DNA from: an uncultured Flammeovirgaceae bacterium
Lineage (GTDB): Bacteria > Bacteroidota > Bacteroidia > Cytophagales > MED-G16
Length of the DNA: 40,578 bases
Reading direction: 5' to 3'
Assembly (NCBI GenBank): GCA_913052485.1
Contig: CAJXDN010000011.1
Span: 1 to 40,578 of the forward strand
Shown here: piece by piece, positions 1 through 9,295 of the stretch
Layout: each line of letters opens with the position of its first letter
How positions within the stretch are numbered: the stretch's first letter is position 1
The notes under the pieces: generated by a model
What the model saw: only the letters and a program-made list of their open reading frames with translations
Databases searched by the model: none
What the model was told of the DNA's origin: nothing
Made by a program: the position numbers and the translations under genes

Positions 1-1780
1 AAAGAGATCCAGATATTTTTTCATTTAATAACCTAATGTCTCTGACCTCTTTATCTTTTTCCTTACCTAAAAATATTGATGTACCTAGAGGAGATCTAAC
101 ATATTGATCTATTAAATTAATTATTGCATCTGAAGGATGAATTAGTTTGATATTAAATTCAGAAAATGAATCAGCATTTACATATTCATTAATTCTAACA
201 ATAAGGTTTTTATTACCATAGGTAGAGTGAGATAGTTTACATATTTCCTCATTAATTATATCTGAACAAAAACATATAACTGAGTCAGCTTTGGCATATT
301 CAATATTATCAAAATTGTATTTATCAACGCTTTGAATCTTGATCATATTAATCCCCCTAGGAACCTTGAGAAACTTATTTGTTTCAAAAGTTACTATGTC
401 AACCTCCCAATCTCTAGATTTTAAAAGAGATGCAACAGATAAAGACTGAGGCTCGAGTCCAAAAATTATTACTCTCTTTTTTTTTGACAATAAAAATTTT
501 TTTCTTCTATTGGTTTCTTTCAAATAGTTTAGAGCCCATTTAAAAATTGGGGGGCCAATAAACTGACTAATAATTATGGAAGAAATTAAAATTATTGATA
601 TTTGTCCAGTAATATCATTCTCCCAGTAATGGAACTCTTTCTGAATAAGTTGAATTAATCCTAGTGAGACGCCAGCTTGAGTAATATGGGGAGTCCAACC
701 TAGGAGTCTAAAACTCAATAAATCTTTTGCAAGGTACCCTCCTAAAAATGAAGCTAAGAAAAGCGAAAGAACCCTTATTAGAAAAAATAGGATAGCAAAT
801 TGAAATACTTGAAATACTTGAAATAAATCTAACGATGCACCTATAAGTGTAAAGAAAATAACATAAATATATTTTCCAGAAACATCTATAAAGTCTAAAA
901 ATTCTAATCTCTTGTCAGTTCTATTAATTACATAAATCCCAGAAACCATACATATTAATAGTGGTTCAAAAATTATTTCTTTACTAAGTAGTAGTAATGA
1001 TATTTCCCGTATGTAGTCTGAGAAAACGAAAGCTGAAAAACCAATAATTACTAATAGAAAATATTTTATGTATTTATTTATACTAATACTAAGAAAAAGA
1101 TTTAATAATATGCCGTAGATAAAACCAACAAATATTGAAATAACAACTTCGAAAATTATTATTGATAAACTTAATATTTGAAGTGACCCAGAATCTATAG
1201 ATTTAATTAATGAAAATATAATTGCAAATAATAAGATAACGCCAAAGTCAGAGAGACAAAGTACCCCCATTGAAGTAGATGTAAATTTACCTTTTGCTTT
1301 CAATTCATTTATAACAGCTATGGCTGATGCAGGAGATCGTGCAACAAAAATCGAAGCACTTAAAAGAGACAAATATATTTTGGTATCAAATTGAATATTA
1401 TCAAAAAAACCTAAGGTGTTAAACACAAAAAAAACAAGAATAAAACCTACAGTAAATGTGATAAGTATACTACTTAATGTGTTCCACTTTATACTATTAA
1501 AAGTACCTTTAATTTCCTTAAAAAAAAGTTCAGAACCAGCTGCAAAAGCAATAAAACCTAATGATAAATCAAATACAAATTCAATTTCTTTTATAGCCTC
1601 ATTACTAATTAAACTTAAAAAACTAGGGCCTAGAAATACACCAACAATTATTAAGCCTGTTACTAGAGGTAAACCAAATTTTTTAAGTTCAGAGCTTAAA
1701 TAAAATGAAGATATACATACTATTAAGTATGTTAGGAGGAATAATATTGAGTCCGAAGAAATATTATAAAAAAATTCCAA
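1..1780 (-). CDS. CPA2-family cation:proton antiporter (KefB/NhaP-like) with TrkA-N-like domain, 3' end outside window
   Basis: Reading the minus strand from a TTG at 1780 gives about 593 open codons running off the left edge, with no internal stop. The first ~400 residues are a series of hydrophobic helices of the Na+(K+)/H+ exchanger domain. The CPA2-like stretch VARSPASAIAVINELKAKG is present, followed by a helix with LSDFGVILLF, where a single Asp sits at the position often carrying ion-binding acids. From about residue 430 a soluble part begins (RVIIFGLEPQS), resembling a TrkA-N/RCK nucleotide-binding fold, though the GxGxxG turn is degenerate. An in-frame stop lies shortly upstream and no ATG is available near the N-terminus, so TTG is the best start. 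It is divergent from the LOG gene with a 49-nt gap. The role, Na+ or K+ exchange for H+ at the inner membrane, is inferred from the family; the ion is not decidable. Confidence 0.82.
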   Translation of the reverse strand, partial: MEFFYNISSDSILFLLTYLIVCISSFYLSSELKKFGLPLVTGLIIVGVFLGPSFLSLISNEAIKEIEFVFDLSLGFIAFAAGSELFFKEIKGTFNSIKWNTLSSILITFTVGFILVFFVFNTLGFFDNIQFDTKIYLSLLSASIFVARSPASAIAVINELKAKGKFTSTSMGVLCLSDFGVILLFAIIFSLIKSIDSGSLQILSLSIIIFEVVISIFVGFIYGILLNLFLSISINKYIKYFLLVIIGFSAFVFSDYIREISLLLLSKEIIFEPLLICMVSGIYVINRTDKRLEFLDFIDVSGKYIYVIFFTLIGASLDLFQVFQVFQFAILFFLIRVLSLFLASFLGGYLAKDLLSFRLLGWTPHITQAGVSLGLIQLIQKEFHYWENDITGQISIILISSIIISQFIGPPIFKWALNYLKETNRRKKFLLSKKKRVIIFGLEPQSLSVASLLKSRDWEVDIVTFETNKFLKVPRGINMIKIQSVDKYNFDNIEYAKADSVICFCSDIINEEICKLSHSTYGNKNLIVRINEYVNADSFSEFNIKLIHPSDAIINLIDQYVRSPLGTSIFLGKEKDKEVRDIRLLNEKISGSL

Positions 1781-1799
1781 TAGATTACAACTTCAGATA

Positions 1800-1807
1800 C
1801 AAAGTTA
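1800..1807 (-). promoter_or_regulatory. Candidate Bacteroidota -7 box (TAACTTTG) for the antiporter
   Basis: On the minus strand the bases read TAACTTTG, matching the Bacteroidota -7 consensus TAnnTTTG, 20 nt ahead of the TTG at 1780. A convincing -33 TTG element at the usual spacing is not seen, so this is tentative. Confidence 0.35.
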
Positions 1808-1829
1808 CAAAATTAGAAAATATTAAAAG

Positions 1830-2360
1830 GTGAAGAAAATATGTGTTTTTTGTGGGTCGAGTAAACCAGAAAATATTAATTTAAAGAATGAAGTTATAAG
1901 CCTAGGCAAACTAATGCTTACTAAAAGGATAGAGTTAGTTTATGGGGGGGCTAAGATTGGATTAATGGGACTAATCGCTAAAACCATCCTTGATGGAAAT
2001 GGTAAAGTCACGGGAGTAATACCTAAAATCTTATCTAAAAAAGAAATAATAAATAAAGATGTTACAGAACTAATTGTCACTGAGAATATGCACGAGAGAA
2101 AAAAGAAAATGTATGATTTATCAAGTGCCTTCATTGTACTTCCTGGTGGAATTGGCACCCTTGAAGAATTTTCAGAAATTCTAACATGGAAAATTTTAGG
2201 GATAGAAAGTAAACCAATTTTTCTCCTAAATTTTAATGGTTATTATAACTTTCTTTTAAAGCAATTCAACGAAATGGAGAAAAATAATTTTCTTTATTCA
2301 GATATATCCAAAGAAATCAAAATAATTGAAAATGTATCAGAGCTTGAAAAAATGATATAA
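1830..2360 (+). CDS. LOG family protein (TIGR00730-like nucleoside 5'-monophosphate phosphoribohydrolase)
   Basis: A 176-residue Rossmann-like protein. The LOG signature PGGIGTLEE is at residues 105-113, and the preceding MHERK contains the Arg (R90) that, with a Glu of the PGGxGTxxE motif, is catalytic in LOG enzymes. The early CVFCGSS is also typical. Family members cleave the N-glycosidic bond of cytokinin riboside 5'-monophosphates, but in bacteria many act on ordinary nucleotides such as AMP or have no assigned role. The start is a GTG at 1830, giving the expected N-terminus KKICVFCGSS. The gene ends one base before the oadB stop of the opposite strand. It is divergent from the antiporter. 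The family assignment is firm; the substrate is unknown. Confidence 0.9.
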   Translation: MKKICVFCGSSKPENINLKNEVISLGKLMLTKRIELVYGGAKIGLMGLIAKTILDGNGKVTGVIPKILSKKEIINKDVTELIVTENMHERKKKMYDLSSAFIVLPGGIGTLEEFSEILTWKILGIESKPIFLLNFNGYYNFLLKQFNEMEKNNFLYSDISKEIKIIENVSELEKMI

Positions 2361-2361
2361 T

Positions 2362-3552
2362 CTAACCAAGAAAAGAAATTAGGACGCCTGCTGCCACGGC
2401 AGAGCCAATTACACCTGAGATATTACTAGCCATTGCATAATTCATTATATGATTACTTGGGTCACTTTTGATAGCTATATCATTCGCAACTCTACTAGCC
2501 ATAGGGACAGCACTTAATCCGGTAGCTCCAATTAAAGGATTAATTTTTTTCTTAGTTAAAAGATTAACAAACTTAACAGCTAAAATACCTCCAATAATAG
2601 ATATTATAAATGCAAATAGACCGCCAACAATTATTCCCAAAGTTTGAGTATTTAAAAAAGAATTAGGAGTCATTGTTGCCCCAATAGATAAGCCCAAAAA
2701 GATAGTGCTAGTATTTAAAATATTGTCGGAAGCTGCATTAGATAATCTGCCTGTTGCTGAGCCAATCTCTTTTATTAAATTACCGAACATCAAAAAACCA
2801 ATTAATGTAGTAGATGAGGGAACAATTATTGACACAATAACTGTCATCAGTATAGGAAAAATAATTTTAATACGAGACAGATTTTTTATCTTATAGGAAC
2901 TTGGAAATTTTTCATCCTGTGATTTCATATTTATCAACAACTCTCTTTTTGAAATAGTAAATTTTACAATTAGAGGAATTATAACAGGAACTAAAGCCAT
3001 ATAAGAATAGGCTGCTATCGCAATAGGACCTAATAAATGAGGAGCAAGAATAATTGAAGTATATATAGCAGTAGGTCCATCTGCACCTCCTATAATTGCT
3101 AATGAAGCCGCTTCTTGATTAGTAAACCCAATCATACTGGCAATAATTAAAACAGTAAATATTCCAATTTGTGCTGCAGCGCCAAAAAACACAAGACGCA
3201 AATTCCTTAACATAGGCCCAAAGTCAGTCAGTGCGCCTACTCCCATAAAGATTAACGGAGGTAAAAATCCAGTTTTAATTAAAGAATAATATAGGAAATT
3301 TGTTATTCCAAATTTTTGAGCAATCTCTATTAGGCCAATATTTTCGTCAACTTCTACAACACCTAAATTAGAACCTGGAATATTTGATATTAAAATTCCA
3401 AAGCCTATTGGGACTAGCAGCAAGGGTTCGTATTTTTTAAAAATACCTAAAAACAGTAAAAAAATTCCTATTGCAATCATAACCAAATAATAAGGTTCTG
3501 ACACAAACTCATTAAAACTAGTCATCTCAATAATTTTATCGACAAACTCCAT
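2362..3552 (-). CDS. oadB: Sodium-translocating decarboxylase beta subunit (OadB/GcdB/MmdB family)
   Basis: A 396-residue polytopic inner-membrane protein. The OadB signature GGADGPT is at residues 155-161, with the essential Asp (D158). AAYSYMALVP (around Y182-Y184) and GLSAVPMASRVAND (S347) correspond to the Tyr and Ser regions implicated in Na+ binding in the Klebsiella enzyme. The subunit decarboxylates carboxybiotin carried by OadA and couples this to Na+ export. It is the third gene of oadG-oadA-oadB, starting 4 nt after the oadA stop, with AGGA shortly upstream of the ATG. Length is normal for the family. Whether the complex acts on oxaloacetate or another carboxylic acid cannot be told from this subunit. 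Confidence 0.93.
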   Translation of the reverse strand: MEFVDKIIEMTSFNEFVSEPYYLVMIAIGIFLLFLGIFKKYEPLLLVPIGFGILISNIPGSNLGVVEVDENIGLIEIAQKFGITNFLYYSLIKTGFLPPLIFMGVGALTDFGPMLRNLRLVFFGAAAQIGIFTVLIIASMIGFTNQEAASLAIIGGADGPTAIYTSIILAPHLLGPIAIAAYSYMALVPVIIPLIVKFTISKRELLINMKSQDEKFPSSYKIKNLSRIKIIFPILMTVIVSIIVPSSTTLIGFLMFGNLIKEIGSATGRLSNAASDNILNTSTIFLGLSIGATMTPNSFLNTQTLGIIVGGLFAFIISIIGGILAVKFVNLLTKKKINPLIGATGLSAVPMASRVANDIAIKSDPSNHIMNYAMASNISGVIGSAVAAGVLISFLG

Positions 3553-3556
3553 ATTC

Positions 3557-5377
3557 CTAATTAATTATAAATAAAATATCATCGTCATATATATCTTCTC
3601 CATCTTTAAAACATACTTGCTCTATATTACCAGAAAATTCAGATTTTATGGCATTAACAACTTTCATTGATTCAATATAACAAATTACATCTCCTTTTTT
3701 TATTACATCTCCAACCTTTACCCCCTTTTCACTTGAATCCTTTCTAAGAAATACCTTTCCTTCAATAGGTGATAGAATTTTATTTCCTTTAATTAAAGAT
3801 TTACCATTACTATTTTCAATTTCTTCATTAATAATAAACTCAACCTCATAATTTGAGTCATTGATCATTATTATCTCCTTTTTTTTCTTGTTAATGCTTT
3901 TCTCCTGGGTAAGATTTTCATGTTTTTTAAGGTCAATATCACTTCTTAATTTTTTCATTGCATCTCCAGACTTGTAGTCGATGTATTGGTTTTTATGTAA
4001 TGAAAACTCAAGCAGTTCCTCATCATCCTCTCCCAAATCCCAGTTATTAGATTTCATTTCTTTTCTATTTTGATCTAATACATCATTCACAAGATCTTGT
4101 GGATCCCCACTATAAAAATCTTTACCTAACTTCTTTGATAATTTTATGATTTCATCACCCACGGATCCAGGTAACTTACCTGATTTTCCCAAAAGCATAT
4201 CCCATGTATTATCATCAATCAAACTCCATCTTTCCTTTCCTTTAATACAATTTAGAACATTTACTATTGCTACATTTTTAACATATTGGCTATAAGGAGT
4301 TACAAGAGGAGGATAACCCATAATGGGCCATATATACTTGACTTCATCAAGTAGTAAGGAAAATAAATTATCAATACTTATTTCTTTCTTATTATTTTTT
4401 TGGAGCCATTTATTAATACTAAGGTGACTCTTTTCTAGGTCATTCATCAAACTCCCCATCATCCCACCTGGTAACCCAGATTCAACTAATAAAGAATTCA
4501 TAAGTCTATTTTTTTGATTTATATAAAGACCTAAAAAATCATCTATAAACTCTTGAGTAAGATTCCTAACTTCCATATAGGATTTTCTATCAAAATCTTT
4601 GATTTTAAAACCATCATCTTTTAATATTTCATGGACTGTAAGTAAATCAGCATGCGTTGTACCCCACGATAAAGGCTCCATAGATACATCAATTATATCT
4701 GCACCGCATCGGGCTACCTCAAGAGATGAAGCAACAGAAAAACCAGGACCAGAATGTCCATGATACTGAACTGTAATATCAGGTTTATATTCTTTAATTC
4801 CTCTAACAATTTTTCCAAGCGATGAAGGCCTTCCTATTCCTGCCATATCTTTGATAGCTATCTCTTCAGTTCCAAGATTTATAAGTTCTTTAGCTAAATT
4901 AATATAATATTTAACTGTATGGATTTTAGAATGAGTTATACAGAGACAGGACTGAGAAACCATACCTGCTTTTTTTGCATAATCTATAGAAAGCTTTAGA
5001 TTTCTAACGTCATTTAATCCATCAAAAGATCTAGCTATATCAGTACCCTGTTTCTTCTTGACTGAAAACATTAGTTCTCTTACATCTTTAGAAACAGGTG
5101 ACATACTCAAAGCATTTAGTCCCCTCTCAAGCATTTGAGTTTGGATGCCTGACTCATTAAAAGGTTTTGTCCACTTCCTCAAAACATGGTTTGGATTTTC
5201 TCCAGCCAACAATTGAATTTGTTCAAACCCACCACCATTTGTTTCAATTCTATCCCAGCACCCCATATTAATTATAGGTTCAGCAACTTTTACTAACTGA
5301 TTTGCATTCGGCATATACTTTCCTGATGACTGCCACATATCTCTATATACTAGACAAAGCTTAATTTCTTTTGGCAT
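3557..5377 (-). CDS. oadA: Sodium-translocating decarboxylase alpha subunit: carboxyltransferase plus biotin carrier (OadA, Bacteroidota type)
   Basis: A 606-residue cytoplasmic subunit. Residues ~5-270 form the HMGL-like TIM-barrel carboxyltransferase. The metal ligands are visible as D13 (YRDMWQSS), H206 and H208 (QYHGHSG), and the carboxylated Lys is K176 (AIKDMAG). Residues ~280-450 are the conserved carboxylase region (PYC_OADA). A Lys/Asp-rich linker leads to a biotinyl domain at ~535-606, with the acceptor K572 in ESMKV. YRDMWQSSGKY replaces the LRDAHQS of classical OadA; I recall this form from other Bacteroidota homologues, often labelled oxaloacetate decarboxylase or pyruvate carboxylase subunit B. 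There is no biotin carboxylase domain, which fits a decarboxylase. The start lies 1 nt after the oadG stop, so the genes are likely co-transcribed. The substrate is probably oxaloacetate but not proven. Confidence 0.9.
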   Translation of the reverse strand: MPKEIKLCLVYRDMWQSSGKYMPNANQLVKVAEPIINMGCWDRIETNGGGFEQIQLLAGENPNHVLRKWTKPFNESGIQTQMLERGLNALSMSPVSKDVRELMFSVKKKQGTDIARSFDGLNDVRNLKLSIDYAKKAGMVSQSCLCITHSKIHTVKYYINLAKELINLGTEEIAIKDMAGIGRPSSLGKIVRGIKEYKPDITVQYHGHSGPGFSVASSLEVARCGADIIDVSMEPLSWGTTHADLLTVHEILKDDGFKIKDFDRKSYMEVRNLTQEFIDDFLGLYINQKNRLMNSLLVESGLPGGMMGSLMNDLEKSHLSINKWLQKNNKKEISIDNLFSLLLDEVKYIWPIMGYPPLVTPYSQYVKNVAIVNVLNCIKGKERWSLIDDNTWDMLLGKSGKLPGSVGDEIIKLSKKLGKDFYSGDPQDLVNDVLDQNRKEMKSNNWDLGEDDEELLEFSLHKNQYIDYKSGDAMKKLRSDIDLKKHENLTQEKSINKKKKEIIMINDSNYEVEFIINEEIENSNGKSLIKGNKILSPIEGKVFLRKDSSEKGVKVGDVIKKGDVICYIESMKVVNAIKSEFSGNIEQVCFKDGEDIYDDDILFIIN

Positions 5378-5378
5378 T

Positions 5379-5606
5379 TTAATCTAATTTTCTAAAGCTG
5401 ACAACTTCGGCATTATCACCCGCAATATCTTTTACTTTTTTATTAATGACATCCTCCAATTCACTGTCCTCACTTACTGTTTCCGAATCAAAAAAATATA
5501 TAATTAACTTCCCCAATGAATAAACTAAAAATAGAACAAAAAATACTGTTATCATTCCATTGATTAAAAGGTTAAGTAGAATTGGTATATTTGAAATTTC
5601 CTCCAT
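5379..5606 (-). CDS. oadG: Sodium-translocating decarboxylase gamma subunit (OadG)
   Basis: A 75-residue protein with one N-terminal transmembrane helix at about residues 7-34 (LLNLLINGMITVFFVLFLVY), then a charged cytoplasmic tail ending FRKLD. Size, topology and position immediately ahead of oadA fit OadG, which anchors the alpha subunit to OadB and assists assembly. No further family motif can be checked, since gamma subunits are poorly conserved. The first gene of the operon; a perfect 14-bp palindrome lies 3 nt upstream of its ATG. Confidence 0.8.
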   Translation of the reverse strand: MEEISNIPILLNLLINGMITVFFVLFLVYSLGKLIIYFFDSETVSEDSELEDVINKKVKDIAGDNAEVVSFRKLD

Positions 5607-5609
5607 TGA

Positions 5610-5623
5610 GAAAAATATTTTTC
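5610..5623. repeat. Perfect 14-bp palindrome in the oadG leader
   Basis: GAAAAATATTTTTC is its own reverse complement and starts 3 nt before the oadG ATG (5606). It lies between the start codon and a candidate -7 box at 5641-5648, so it would be in the 5' leader. It could be an operator or a weak RNA hairpin. It is A/T-only apart from the end bases, so chance is possible. Confidence 0.5.
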
Positions 5624-5640
5624 AGGTTAGTGTTAGTTAG

Positions 5641-5648
5641 CAAAAATA
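5641..5648 (-). promoter_or_regulatory. Candidate -7 box (TATTTTTG) for the oadGAB operon
   Basis: The minus strand reads TATTTTTG, matching TAnnTTTG, 35 nt ahead of oadG in the divergent gap with the GNAT gene. There is no clear -33 TTG, only a TTTC at roughly the right distance. Confidence 0.35.
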
Positions 5649-5695
5649 TGAACTAAATTATTGAAACTTTAAATAATATTAGACAATTTTTATAA

Positions 5696-6853
5696 ATGAA
5701 TATTACGAAAGTTGTATCAGAAAAAGACAGAAAAGACTTCATAGATATAGGCTGCTCAATTTATAAAGGTGATAAAAATTGGATACGACCTTTAGATAAA
5801 GATATAAATTTTGTTTTCGATAAAAAGACAAATAAAGCATTTCGAAAAGGGGAGGTTGAAAGGTGGATCTTGAAGGATAATTCTAGGATAATAGGGAGGA
5901 TTGCTGCTTTTTATTCTAAAAAAAACTCAAAAGAAAAAAATAAAGTTGGTGGATGTGGATTCTTTGAGTGCATCGATAACCAAACCGCCGCAAGAACTTT
6001 ATTTGATACTGCAAGAAAATGGCTTGAGAAGAAGGGTTATGATTCGATGGATGGACCTATAAATTTTGGTGAAAGAGATAAATGGTGGGGATGCCTGGTA
6101 GAAGGTTTTGATATTGATCCAAACTATTTGCAAAATTATGGAAAACCTTACTACAAAAATTTATTTGAAGACTATGGATTTCAACTCCTTTTCAGACAGC
6201 TTACATTTTTAAAAAAAGTAAGGTCACCATTATCAGATAGATTAAGTGAGAGAGCAGAAAAAGCCTTAAAAGATCCAAACTATAATTTTAAGACACTAGA
6301 AAAGAAAAATATTGATAAGTATATTAAGGATTTTACAAAAATATATAATGAAGCGTGGTCAAAATATCCAGGTGTATCAAAACTCGAGCTATCTCAAGCT
6401 AGACTTCTTTTCTCACAATTAAAACCGATTCTTGATGAAAAAATTCTATGGTTTGCATACTATAATAATGACCCTATTGGATTTTTTATAAGTATCCCTG
6501 AAATGAATCAAATTTTCAAACATGTAAATGGCAAATTAGATTTGATAGGAAAAATAAAAACATTCTATCATCTAAAAATAAAAAAGTCATGTAAGAAAAT
6601 GGTAGGGCTTGTATTTGGAATCGTACCAAAACATCAGGGTAAAGGAGTTGACGGTGCGCTCATTATGGCAAGCCGAGAGACAATCCAGGAAAAACTTGGA
6701 TATGAAGACCTTGAATTAAACTGGATACCTGACTTTAATAAGAGTATGATCAAGGTAGCTGAACAGACACAAGTAGAGCTTGGAAAAGTTCACCACACGT
6801 ACAGATTTAATTTTGACAGGTCCATCCCAGTAGAGAGGATAACAAAAAAATAA
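5696..6853 (+). CDS. YghO-like GNAT-fold protein, function unknown
   Basis: A 385-residue soluble protein with a GNAT-like layout. The N-terminal part (ERWILKDNSRIIGRIAAFY, then GGCGFFECIDNQTAARTLFDTARKWL) resembles half of an acetyltransferase fold. The middle has MDGPINFGERDKWWGCLVEGF. The C-terminal part carries KMVGLVFGIVPKHQGKGVDGALI, where the Q-G-K-G-V-D stretch resembles the acetyl-CoA loop (Q/RxxGxG/A). These features match the YghO/N-acetyltransferase-like family found across Proteobacteria and Bacteroidota. The acceptor is unknown. The gene is divergent from oadG, and its stop (TAA 6851-6853) abuts the atpG stop on the other strand with no intervening base. Confidence 0.75.
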   Translation: MNITKVVSEKDRKDFIDIGCSIYKGDKNWIRPLDKDINFVFDKKTNKAFRKGEVERWILKDNSRIIGRIAAFYSKKNSKEKNKVGGCGFFECIDNQTAARTLFDTARKWLEKKGYDSMDGPINFGERDKWWGCLVEGFDIDPNYLQNYGKPYYKNLFEDYGFQLLFRQLTFLKKVRSPLSDRLSERAEKALKDPNYNFKTLEKKNIDKYIKDFTKIYNEAWSKYPGVSKLELSQARLLFSQLKPILDEKILWFAYYNNDPIGFFISIPEMNQIFKHVNGKLDLIGKIKTFYHLKIKKSCKKMVGLVFGIVPKHQGKGVDGALIMASRETIQEKLGYEDLELNWIPDFNKSMIKVAEQTQVELGKVHHTYRFNFDRSIPVERITKK

Positions 6854-7702
6854 TTAACTATTTAAGGCTTCAGCACCGCCCACAATTTCTAGTATCTCTT
6901 TAGTGATTGCTGCCTGACGAGTTCTATTATATGTCAATTTTAATTCCTTGAGTAACTCACCAGCATTATCTGTGGCCTGGCTCATAGCTGTCATCCTTGA
7001 ACCCTGCTCTGATGCACTTGACTCTAAAACCGATTTAAGGAGTTGTGTTTTTAATGTTTGAGGAATCAAATGTCTTAGGATTTTATTTTTTTCTGGTTCA
7101 AAAATATAATTTTTAGAACTATTACCTTCACTATCAACCTGAGGAACAGGTAAAAAGTCTTCAGACACAGTTTTCTGGACAGCAACATTTTTAAATTCAT
7201 TATAGATAATTGAAACCTTATCGAATTTTGACCCCAGAAAAGAGTCTATAAGGAATTCACATATCTCAGAGGATTTATCATATGAAAAGTTATTAAGATC
7301 CTCCCAATAATCAAGATTTAATTCAAATTTAGAATTTTTAAAAAAATCATAAGCCTTTTTCCCGATAGGAAGTACCGTTAGATTTTTAAATTTATTTTGA
7401 CTACAAAATGAGTTAAACTCCTTGACTAAACTACTATTAAAACTTCCGCAGAGACCTTTGTCAGAGCTGACAATTACAACCAACACCCTATTAATTTCTC
7501 TGGTTTTAAATAAATCATTATTTATTGAACTAGATAAATTAGATAAAATTTCATTCAGTTTTTTTGAATAAGGCCTCAACTGTAATACCCTATCCTGAGC
7601 TTTTTTTAATTTAGCAGCAGCAACCATTTTCATAGCTTTGGTTAACTGCTGAGTAGATTTTACAGAACCGATTCTATTTTTAACTTCCTTGATACTAGGC
7701 AT
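6854..7702 (-). CDS. atpG: F1F0 ATP synthase subunit gamma
   Basis: A 282-residue rotor-shaft protein. The N-terminal helix KEVKNRIGSVKSTQQLTKAMKMVAAAKLKKAQ and C-terminal helix SRMTAMSQATDNAGELLKELKLTYNRTRQAAITKEILEIVGGAEAL are the conserved coiled-coil halves that turn inside alpha3beta3. The Rossmann-like middle contains VIVSSDKGLCGSFN. It is the last gene of the operon, 5 nt after atpA. The order a-c-b-delta-alpha-gamma without beta and epsilon is the usual Bacteroidota arrangement; atpD and atpC should be elsewhere in the genome. Confidence 0.97.
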   Translation of the reverse strand: MPSIKEVKNRIGSVKSTQQLTKAMKMVAAAKLKKAQDRVLQLRPYSKKLNEILSNLSSSINNDLFKTREINRVLVVIVSSDKGLCGSFNSSLVKEFNSFCSQNKFKNLTVLPIGKKAYDFFKNSKFELNLDYWEDLNNFSYDKSSEICEFLIDSFLGSKFDKVSIIYNEFKNVAVQKTVSEDFLPVPQVDSEGNSSKNYIFEPEKNKILRHLIPQTLKTQLLKSVLESSASEQGSRMTAMSQATDNAGELLKELKLTYNRTRQAAITKEILEIVGGAEALNS

Positions 7703-7707
7703 CTATT

Positions 7708-9285
7708 CTATTTGTAATTTTTTGCAATATCCTTACCAGCATCCTCTAATATTTTAAGGCTTGAATCCTTTAAAATACCATCAGCTAGTTCATCTAGAAC
7801 CTTTTTACATTTTGAATTTACATGCTGTAAAAACTCTTCCTCAAGTTTAGATATTTTATTTAGTTGCACTCCATCAAAAAAACCATTAGATGAACAGTAA
7901 ATAACAGCTACCTGTTCCTCAACCCTAAATGGTGAGTATTGTGCCTGTTTCAAAATCTCCTGATTTATTTGGCCACGATCAATAATTAACTGTGTAGCAG
8001 CATCTAGATCTGATCCAAATTTTGAGAAAGCCTCAAGCTCCCTAAATGCAGCCTGATCTAATTTTAAAGTACCAGCAATTTTTTTCATAGACTTAATTTG
8101 AGCTGAACCACCAACACGCGATACTGATATACCGACATTTATTGCAGGCCTAATTCCTGAATTAAAAAGATTTGACTCAAGAAAAATTTGTCCATCAGTA
8201 ATAGAAATTACATTAGTAGGTATATAAGCAGATACATCGCCTTCCTGTGTCTCAATTATAGGAAGTGCTGTCAAAGAACCTCCTCCTTTGACCTTACCCT
8301 TAAGAGACTCAGGTAAATCATTCATATCTGAAGCTAGCTTATCATCGTTGATAACTTTTGCAGATCTCTCAAGTAACCTTGAGTGTAAATAAAATACGTC
8401 ACCAGGGTATGCCTCACGTCCCGGAGGTCTTCTTAATAATAAAGATACTTCCCTGTAAGACACTGCCTGCTTGGATAAATCGTCAAATATAACTAGAGCT
8501 GGTCTACCAGTATCTCGGAAATACTCTCCTATCGCCGCTCCAGCAAATGGAGCAAAAAATTGCATTGGGGCTGGTGCTGATGAAGGTGCTGATACTACAG
8601 TTGTATAAGGCAATGCACCATTTTTTTCCAGAGTATTAGTTACCTGGGCAACTGTAGAAGCCTTTTGACCACAAGCTACATATATACAGTAGACTGGTTC
8701 TCCCTTATCATAAAATTCTTTCTGATTTAATATAGTGTCAATTGCAACAGCTGTTTTACCAGTTTGTCTGTCACCAATAATTAATTCCCTTTGACCTCTA
8801 CCAATAGGGATCATAGAATCAATTGCTTTGATACCCGTCTGTAAAGGTTCGTTAACTGGCTGACGGTAAACTACCCCTGGAGCCTTCCTTTCAAGAGGCA
8901 TTGAGAAGACCTTACCCTTAATTGGACCTTTACCATCTATAGGATTACCTAAAGTATCAAGAACTCTACCACAAACTCCATCACCTACATCGATTGATGC
9001 AATTTCACCCGATCTTTTTACAGTATCTCCCTCCTTAATATTACTCGATTCACCCATTAGAACGGCACCAACATTATCCTCCTCGAGATTCAAAACAAGT
9101 CCCTTAACTCCACCGTCAAACTCAAGTAGCTCACCTGCTTTGGCATTTGATAATCCATAGATCCTCGCGACACCATCACCAACCTGGAGAATGGTACCAA
9201 CTTCTTCTAACTCTGACTCTGATTTAAAATTTGATAATTGATCTCTAATAATAGAAGATACTTCATCTGGTCTGATATTTGACAT
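7708..9285 (-). CDS. atpA: F1F0 ATP synthase subunit alpha
   Basis: A 525-residue regulatory/catalytic-interface subunit. The P-loop GDRQTGKT is at residues 171-178, preceded by [53 protein letters not shown], with the arginine-finger [10 protein letters not shown], is conserved. Length is normal (about 500-525 in Bacteroidota). Codon use is visibly more G/C-rich than in neighbouring accessory genes, as expected for a highly expressed gene. It follows atpH by 10 nt. Confidence 0.98.
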   Translation of the reverse strand: MSNIRPDEVSSIIRDQLSNFKSESELEEVGTILQVGDGVARIYGLSNAKAGELLEFDGGVKGLVLNLEEDNVGAVLMGESSNIKEGDTVKRSGEIASIDVGDGVCGRVLDTLGNPIDGKGPIKGKVFSMPLERKAPGVVYRQPVNEPLQTGIKAIDSMIPIGRGQRELIIGDRQTGKTAVAIDTILNQKEFYDKGEPVYCIYVACGQKASTVAQVTNTLEKNGALPYTTVVSAPSSAPAPMQFFAPFAGAAIGEYFRDTGRPALVIFDDLSKQAVSYREVSLLLRRPPGREAYPGDVFYLHSRLLERSAKVINDDKLASDMNDLPESLKGKVKGGGSLTALPIIETQEGDVSAYIPTNVISITDGQIFLESNLFNSGIRPAINVGISVSRVGGSAQIKSMKKIAGTLKLDQAAFRELEAFSKFGSDLDAATQLIIDRGQINQEILKQAQYSPFRVEEQVAVIYCSSNGFFDGVQLNKISKLEEEFLQHVNSKCKKVLDELADGILKDSSLKILEDAGKDIAKNYK

Positions 9286-9295
9286 TATTTTTTTT

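Noticed and set aside
1416-1703. A 95-codon plus-strand open frame
   Set aside because: It lies wholly antisense to the antiporter, whose frame is intact and family-matching; the predicted peptide has low-complexity Lys/Ser content.
1-1780. The antiporter as a pseudogene because no ATG-started frame spans it
   Set aside because: The frame is uninterrupted from the TTG at 1780 to the window edge; it is only truncated by the window.
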